A DNA stretch of 64,000 bases from Aselliscus stoliczkanus. Taxonomy: Eukaryota; Chordata; Mammalia; Chiroptera; Hipposideridae. The stretch lies in NCBI GenBank assembly GCA_033961575.1, contig CM066737.1:49886771-49950770 (forward strand), given 5' to 3'. The stretch's first letter is position 1. Every line of letters begins with the position of its first letter. Made by a program: the position numbers and the translations under genes. The notes beneath the pieces are model-generated. The model saw only the letters and a list, made by a program, of their open reading frames with translations, was not told where the DNA came from and searched no databases. Shown in pieces: positions 58,217-64,000 of the stretch.

Positions 58217-58879
58217 TAACACCATTATTTCTTCCCTTTCCTCAGAAATTTAAGTGGCATCATCACCAACCTGCAACCATTTCAGTGCACTGTGTAATTG
58301 GTAACCAGGGCCAAGACATGAATACAAAAAATTGTAACCCCAGCCCTTGGGAACCCTTCATCTAGATATCAGAATTTGTTTCCCTTTCAGGATGACTTAC
58401 CAAATCTTTGTCTTCTGTAGGAAAGGCAGGTCACTACCGCTATCCTAAACAGTGAGGATCTTCTGTAGGATTGTAAATCAGGTCAGCGCATCCTTTTGGC
58501 AGAGGTACTTTGGACATGTCCACCCAAACCCTCCCCTAAGCCTTAGGCTCTCATTCATACCACTGGGAGAGAGGAAAGATTGCAGGCCAGATTCTCCTTC
58601 CTCATCCTGAAACATGTTTTCATTTCCATTATTGGTGCTAATCTTAGAATAAGCCTTACAAGTAGGCATCTCTCTGCATTCAGTAATAGTATCTCTTGTT
58701 CCTTTATATTTTGAAATAATTAACAAAGTAGAATCACTCTCTAAATATATATATGTCTAACTACAGCAACACTTCAAACTTCTTAAAATCTGAAAAGGAT
58801 TTGTTCCAGTTCAAATAATTTATCATATTAAAGAGCTTATAAAAGTGTACAAAAGGTACAAAGGCATTCATTGCAAAAC

Positions 58880-59320
58880 AGATGGACATGCACCCACCCT
58901 AATACAAAAAAAATGTACAGGGGCATTCAATACAGCATTATTTTCATAAGAAAATAACAAATAGAGACAACCTAAGTGTCCTATCAATATGGGCTTGGTT
59001 AAACACACTCCATCTATGGGATACTGTGCAGGTGTTAAAAAGAATACAATACATGGAGATGTAGTAAAGTAGAGGGATCTCCAAGATATATTCTGTAAAC
59101 CAAACGAGGTGCAGGATACAATACTATCATATTCTTATGAAAAAATTCTGTGTGTGAATGTATTTAAATGCATATGAAAAGACCTGGAAGGTCACATACC
59201 AACATGTTAAGAGTGGTAATCTCAGAGGGGTCGAAGTGGGGAGGAAGAAATGTCAACTTTGAATTTCTACTTTATATCATTTATATTATTTTGTAATGAG
59301 CATGAATTAGATTTGTAATA
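58880..59320 (+). mobile_element. Older L1 (L1M-type) 3' part
   Basis: 'gggcttggttaaacacactc', 'tactgtgcaggtgttaaaaa', 'agggatctccaagatatatt', 'agacctggaaggtcacatac', 'gagtggtaatctcagagggg' follow the end of ORF2 and 3' UTR of old L1s. Confidence 0.8.
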
Positions 59321-60989
59321 AATAACATTTAAATGATTTTATAAAACCTTAGGAATTAGTTCTCAATATGCATTGGATAAGGCAAGAGTCTAGGGAATTA
59401 GAAGGCAGACCTATAATGAGGGTGTGAGAAAGGTGTTGACAAGGGACACAATAAAATGACCAATACAAACATCACAGTGCTGCTTAGGCCATGATTCCCA
59501 GTCATCATATGTGCCCCTTCTGACTTGCTTGCCCCCAGCTTGCCAACACCCTCAGTCTCCATTTTCTGTGTTGTGAATTTCCTCTTTCTCTCAACCCCAT
59601 TTTTTTTATTGTGGTATGCAGTTGAGAGTAGATAAATTAATGGTTGTCAACCAGATGCCATTCTAAAACAAATATGGGTCTCAGTCACCTTATGCTGCGT
59701 GTTTTTCTTAGGCTGGGTGCCTCAGCTCCTAACACTAAGTACTGTGACCACCTCAACAGTCCTGCTGATAAGGCCATTAATTAGCCTTTCTTCTTTACTT
59801 GGTCTTATGCTGCTCCCAAATCCATCCCATGTCTTTCAGCCTCATTGTTCTTCCTAAAATGCTGGTGATAGGCCTAGACTTAATCCAGTGCTTCCTGTAG
59901 CAAAAAGGTTAGGTACAGAATGCAGGGCTTGAAGTAGTTATGGATTTTCAAAGGAGTTCAAGACCTATCTTAGAAACAAACATTTGTGCCTGGTAGACCA
60001 AAATGTCCAGATGGTTCCACTTTATTATAAATAAATATTTTCCTTTGTTCTAAAAAGGATACATATTTGGGATATGCCTTGAATAATAAATAGCATCTGT
60101 AGTAATGGAAAATATGTACCTGGCACATAGTAGGCACCCAATAAATGTGTTGAAGAACGGGTGTGGAAGATTGAGTGAAATGTGCGTGTTGGGAGCAGGG
60201 GGAGATTTTCATTAATGTTAATGCACAGGAATTTGTCCCAAATTAAAAAGAAATTCTTCAAACTTATTGTTTATTCTTAACTACCAAAAATTACAAGGTA
60301 GGAGAATCCCTTCTGAATGTCATTTGCAGCCCAACATTCTGCAAGGGAGAAAAAAAGGCAAACCTAACAACACATTCTCCATTCAGTAGCTTGTCCTTGT
60401 AATAAAGTATTCACATTTAGAGGGAACCCTCAAAACTCAGTTCAACAGAAACACAGATGATTAGTTTATTTTCCCAAGTGAGTTGAAAACCATCAGTTTA
60501 CCAACTTTTATGAAGGGCACAGGAAGAAGAACCAGTAGTTCAGTTAGTACTCCTTTGTAAAAACCTGAAACAGATTCTGATTGATTTCTGGATCATAAGT
60601 TCACATGAATTGGTCCTAGGACCATCAGGGGGAGAGTGTGAGTGTGTGTGTGTGTGTTTATGTCTGTGTGTGTGTATGTATGTATGTAAAAGTGGGTATA
60701 GGATGGAAAGCCAAAACTTGAAAGCAAGCATAATTTTGATTTGGACAACAGTCAAACTCTGATTTGTCCCCAATAGATTACTCAGAGATTTACCATTATA
60801 AAAGTGAGAGTTTGGAATAGAAACAGTATGAAACAGAAAAAAATAAATCCATGTCTCATTCATATTGTCAGAACAATGGTTTGGGAAGGAAATTGGCCTA
60901 AGTGTCTCCTAGACAGGGATAGTCCTGATTACTAGTGATGAAAATATACTATGCTCATGGCTGTGTGGTTTAGAATTCATCTGAAGACA

Positions 60990-61150
60990 TTTTTTTAAAT
61001 AAACTTTTCATTTTGTGATAACTCTAGGTTCACTTGCAATTGTAAGAGATAATACAGGGAGATTACATGTGTACTTTACCTAGTTTCCCCCAATGATAAC
61101 ATCTTGTAAAATTCTGGTACAAGATCACAACCATGAAGGCATGTTAAAGG
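60990..61150 (-). mobile_element. Older L1 3' end, minus strand
   Basis: 'taactctaggttcacttgca', 'gtaagagataatacagggag', 'agtttcccccaatgataaca', 'acaagatcacaaccatga'. Confidence 0.8.
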
Positions 61151-61399
61151 CCCTTTCTGAACTCTCAGAACTTTCCTGTCTCTGCCACAAAACCCTTATA
61201 TCTTAGACCTTAGAACAAGTAAGGAAGAAATTCCTGTGGAACTGCTATAACGGTGGCGATTTTCCAACACCAGAAAAGAACTGAGCCACTTGAAAAGCAT
61301 GAAATATTTATCAGTCCTTCAAGTCAGTAAATTAAATAATACCAAAATATCGAGCTAAATAAAACAAGGCATAGATATATGGTCATTTCTACCTAACTA

Positions 61400-61660
61400 G
61401 TTTTTTAAAAAATTTTTTTAACTGAGGTAACATTGGTAAATAACATTATATAAGTTTCAGGTATACAATATTCTAATTCAATATCTGTATAGATTATAGT
61501 GTGCTCACTACCAAAAGTGTAGTTTCCACCCGTCCCATGTATTTGACCCCCTTTACCCATTTCACCCTCGTGCCATTTCCCTTTTCCTCTGGTAGCCACC
61601 ATTCTGTTTTCTATCTATGAGTTTGTTTTGTTTTCTTTGTTTGTTACTATTTCACACCTG
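61400..61660 (-). mobile_element. L1 3' end, minus strand
   Basis: 'actgaggtaacattggtaaa', 'ataagtttcaggtatacaat', 'agtgtgctcactaccaaaag', 'ggtagccaccattctgtttt'. 5' truncated. Confidence 0.88.
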
Positions 61661-62035
61661 AGTGAAGTCATTCGTTTTTTGTCCATTTTGACCTGCTCTC
61701 TCAAGCAGCCTACTCATAGCTGGTTTTTCACTTACAGTTTCACTTACAACTCCAAGGTGTTAATGCCTTTTTCTCCTTCGTTGTAAGTTACAAGGTCAGA
61801 ATGACCCCTGGTAAGCCTCTTTCATTTGTTTAGGGGAACGATTCTAAAAGAGCCATTACTCTTTTTTTCAATGTATTTATTAGTTTCAGGTGTACAAAGC
61901 AACATAATAGTTGGACTTTACACCCCTCACAAAGTGATAACCCCCCCCAATCTATTACCCCTCTGACATTGTATATAGCTGTTACAATACCATTGACTAT
62001 ATTTCCTATGCTGTACTTTACCTCCCATGACTATA

Positions 62036-62245
62036 TACAGAGGATGCCAAAAAATGTATACACATTTTAAGAAAGGAAAACTGTATTAAAATTGTAATAC
62101 TCAATATATACCAAAAGATGAATACAAGTGACATTTGACTTCTGCAGTTACAAGAGGTGCTTAAAGTGGTTACCATCAGCATCCAGACACTTCCAATTAT
62201 GGTGAACTACTGCTTGAGTGTACATAACATCTGTTAATAAAAAAA
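62036..62245 (+). mobile_element. Tc1/mariner-like 5' end fragment
   Basis: 'agaggatgccaaaaaatgta' followed by 'tacacattttaagaaag' resembles the 'GGGTGTCCCAAAAAATGTATACACA' type end of a mammalian mariner (the consensus is from memory). 'cagacacttccaattatggt' fits mariner coding sequence read in reverse. No matching right end is seen. It interrupts the L1. Confidence 0.6.
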
Positions 62246-62246
62246 G

Positions 62247-62248
<2 letters not shown>

Positions 62249-62303
<55 letters not shown>

Positions 62304-62312
62304 TATATATTT
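62249..62312 (+). repeat. (AT)n(AC)n microsatellite
   Basis: About 20 AT units, then AC units, then AT again, at the same L1 3' UTR position where the copy at 45771 carries (AT)n. Confidence 0.95.
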
Positions 62313-63079
62313 ATAGTTGACATTCAATATTGTTCCACTTCAGCTTCAGGTGTGTAGCATAGTGGTCAGGCATCTACACTGTCTGTAAAGTGATACCCCT
62401 GGTAAGTCCAGTGTCAATCTGGCACCTTACATAATCTTTACAATATTATTGATTATATTCCCCATACTGTATTTCATATTCCTGTGACTTTCTAATCCCT
62501 TCACCTTCTCCCCCATCCCCACTCCCTCCCATCTAGCAACCATGAATTTTTTCTATATATATATTTCTGAGTCTGTTTCTGTTTTGTTTGCTCATTTATT
62601 CTGTTCTTTAGATTCCACATATAAGTGAGAGCATATGGTATTTGTCTTTCTCAGTCTGACTTATTTCACTTAGCATAATATTCTCTAGGTCCACCCATGT
62701 TTTTGCAAATGGTAATATTTCATTCTTTTTTATGGCCGTGTAATACTCCACTCTATAAATTTACCACAGTTTTTTTATCCAATCATCTATCAATGGGCAT
62801 TGTGGTTGTTTCTATATCTTGGCTATTGTGAATAGTGTTGCAATAAATATAGGGATGCATACGATATTTTGAATTACTGTTTTGGATTTCTCTGGATATA
62901 TACCCTGAAATGGAATTGCTGGGTCACAAGGTTGTTGGTGGGATTACAGATTGGTGCAGCCACTTTGCAAAACAGTATGGTGGTTCCTCAAAAAAAGTCA
63001 TTACTCTTAAATCAAAATCACATATCACCTTCAAGCTGAATAATACTGAATGTCAACTATAATTAAATATATATGTATA

Positions 63080-63573
63080 TGAAGTCTGACAATTAAGTTC
63101 GAGAATTTGTTGCAATGACGTTGCTAACCAGTTTTTGATATCAGAGGGATTATTCATTATGATAGACTATCTGAACTTTTCACCAGCAATTCATAGCTCT
63201 TGATCACGACAATGCGCCAGCTCACATGGCACTGCTGTGAGGGTTTTTAGCTAGTAAACAAATAGCCGCATTGGAACACCCACCCTGCTCACCTGATTTG
63301 GCTCCCGATGACTTCTTTCTTTACCCAAAGATGAAGGAAACATTGAAAGGAAGACATTTTGATGACATTTATAGCATCAAGAGTAATATGATGACAGCTC
63401 TGATGGTCATTCCAGAAAAAGAGCTCAAAAATTGCTTTGAAGGGCGGACTAGGCACTGGCATTGGGTGATAGCTTCCCAATGGAAGTACTTTGAAGATGA
63501 CTGTAATGATATTCAGCAGTGAGGTATATAGCACTTTTTGTAGGATAAGTTCTTGAATTTAATTGTCAGACAT
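63080..63573 (+). mobile_element. Mariner, internally deleted, keeps the catalytic half
   Basis: Flanked by TA in an L1. Left end 'tgaagtctgacaattaagtt', right end read in reverse 'tgtctgacaattaaattcaa', the same ends as the mariner at 40594. About 494 bp are left of about 1.28 kb: the part for the N-terminal DNA-binding domain is gone. Confidence 0.9.
63195..63522 (+). pseudogene. Mariner transposase catalytic C-terminus
   Basis: 'LDHDNAPAH' (second catalytic Asp) is followed, after a stop near 63237, by 'HPPCSPDLAPDDFFLYPKMK' (third catalytic Asp of the DD34D triad) and an open frame of 83 codons (63271-63522) to the natural C-terminus. The N-terminal helix-turn-helix and first Asp are deleted. 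Inactive. Confidence 0.88.
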
Positions 63574-63794
63574 TAGTCACAGGATGTGGAGTACAGTATA
63601 GGGAATAGAGTCAAAGGAATTGTAACAGCTATATATGCTATCAGAGGGTTGGTTAGTAGATTTGGGGAGAGGGTTATCACTTTGTGAGGCATGTAAATTC
63701 TATTACATTGTTTTATACACCTGAAACTAATAAAAAATAAATCACATATCACTACCTGTACTCCCAGGCTGAAACAGAAGACCCTGTAGATCAG

Positions 63795-63965
63795 TAATTC
63801 TCAACCTAGGCTTCAAATTAGAGTCCACTGAGTGGTATATAAAAATCCTGAAGCCAAGCCTCCCTCCAGACAAATTCCATCAGACTCCATGAATCTGAAC
63901 CCAGGCATCAGTATTTTTATAGCTCCCCGGGTGATTGCATGTGCATCCAAGTTGGAGACCCGTGG
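63795..63965 (-). mobile_element. MER5A-like hAT-Charlie copy
   Basis: 'cagtaattctcaacctaggc', 'aaaaatcctgaagccaagcc', 'gcatcagtatttttatagct', 'ggtgattgcatgtgcatcca'. Confidence 0.75.
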
Positions 63966-64000
63966 AATGCGTGGTTATGAACACTACAGCTGAGTTCTAT

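Larger units (their letters stand above)
61864..62998 (-). mobile_element. L1 with 5' inversion, minus strand
   Basis: Antisense 3' UTR and ORF2 end from 61870 to about 62930 ('attagtttcaggtgtacaaa', 'cttatttcacttagcataat', 'ggaattgctgggtcacaagg'), then 62931-62996 in sense ('tgggattacagattggtgca', 'tggtggttcctcaaaaaa'). The flanks 'cattactctt' at 61854-61863 and 62999-63008 are the target duplication. Interrupted by a mariner-like fragment (62036-62245) and (AT)n (62249-62312). Confidence 0.9.
63029..63739 (+). mobile_element. L1 3' end carrying a mariner
   Basis: 'ttcaagctgaataatactga' and, after the mariner, 'cacaggatgtggagtacagt', 'gggttatcactttgtgaggc', 'tatacacctgaaactaataa'. Perfect 13-bp target duplication 'aatcacatatcac' at 63016-63028 and 63740-63752. 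Confidence 0.92.

Overview
The window is mammalian nuclear DNA, almost all intronic. The only protein-coding sequence I can support is three exons, all on the + strand, of CHRDL1 (chordin-like 1, a secreted BMP antagonist that is X-linked in eutherians). The exons lie at about 26463-26605, 28034-28127 and 58047-58114. The first two together encode one complete von Willebrand factor C (VWC) domain with ten cysteines. The third encodes the start of the linker after it. Reading frames and splice phases agree across all three. Neither the exons for the signal peptide and first VWC domain nor those for the third VWC domain were found, so this is an internal slice of the gene.

Organism: the repeats point to a bat. 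There are many copies of a tRNA-derived SINE with the VES layout. One is nearly full length (46409-46857) and ends in the C-rich tail and AATAAA-type end typical of VES. Others are short 5' versions ending in an A tail, and a second shorter SINE has its own consensus. Young mariner copies, a mariner-like hairpin MITE and relatively young L1s also fit Chiroptera. The SINE subtype suggests a horseshoe-bat or leaf-nosed-bat type lineage (Rhinolophoidea), but this is inferred from memory of family consensus sequences.

Layout. 1-26.4 kb: large upstream intron with old MIR, L2 and hAT copies, a few SINEs and one young internally deleted L1 on the minus strand (17432-20734) with a CpG-rich 5' UTR. 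26.4-28.2 kb: the two VWC exons. 28.1-58.0 kb: a 30-kb intron. Its core (35.3-50.0 kb) is a pile of nested elements: an outer L1 holding a truncated L1, which holds a mariner, which holds a SINE, plus a retrocopy, several more SINEs, a MITE and L1s with 5' inversions. 58.0 kb: the third exon. 58.1-64 kb: intron with L1 3' ends, an internally deleted mariner that kept the catalytic half of its transposase, and a mariner-like 5' fragment.

I found no functional RNA gene, no CRISPR array, no gene cluster and no evidence for a new multi-gene system. The best leads are the tandem NAGNAG acceptor of the first exon, the half-L1-like element, the nested pile with a reused target site, and an unassigned retrocopy.
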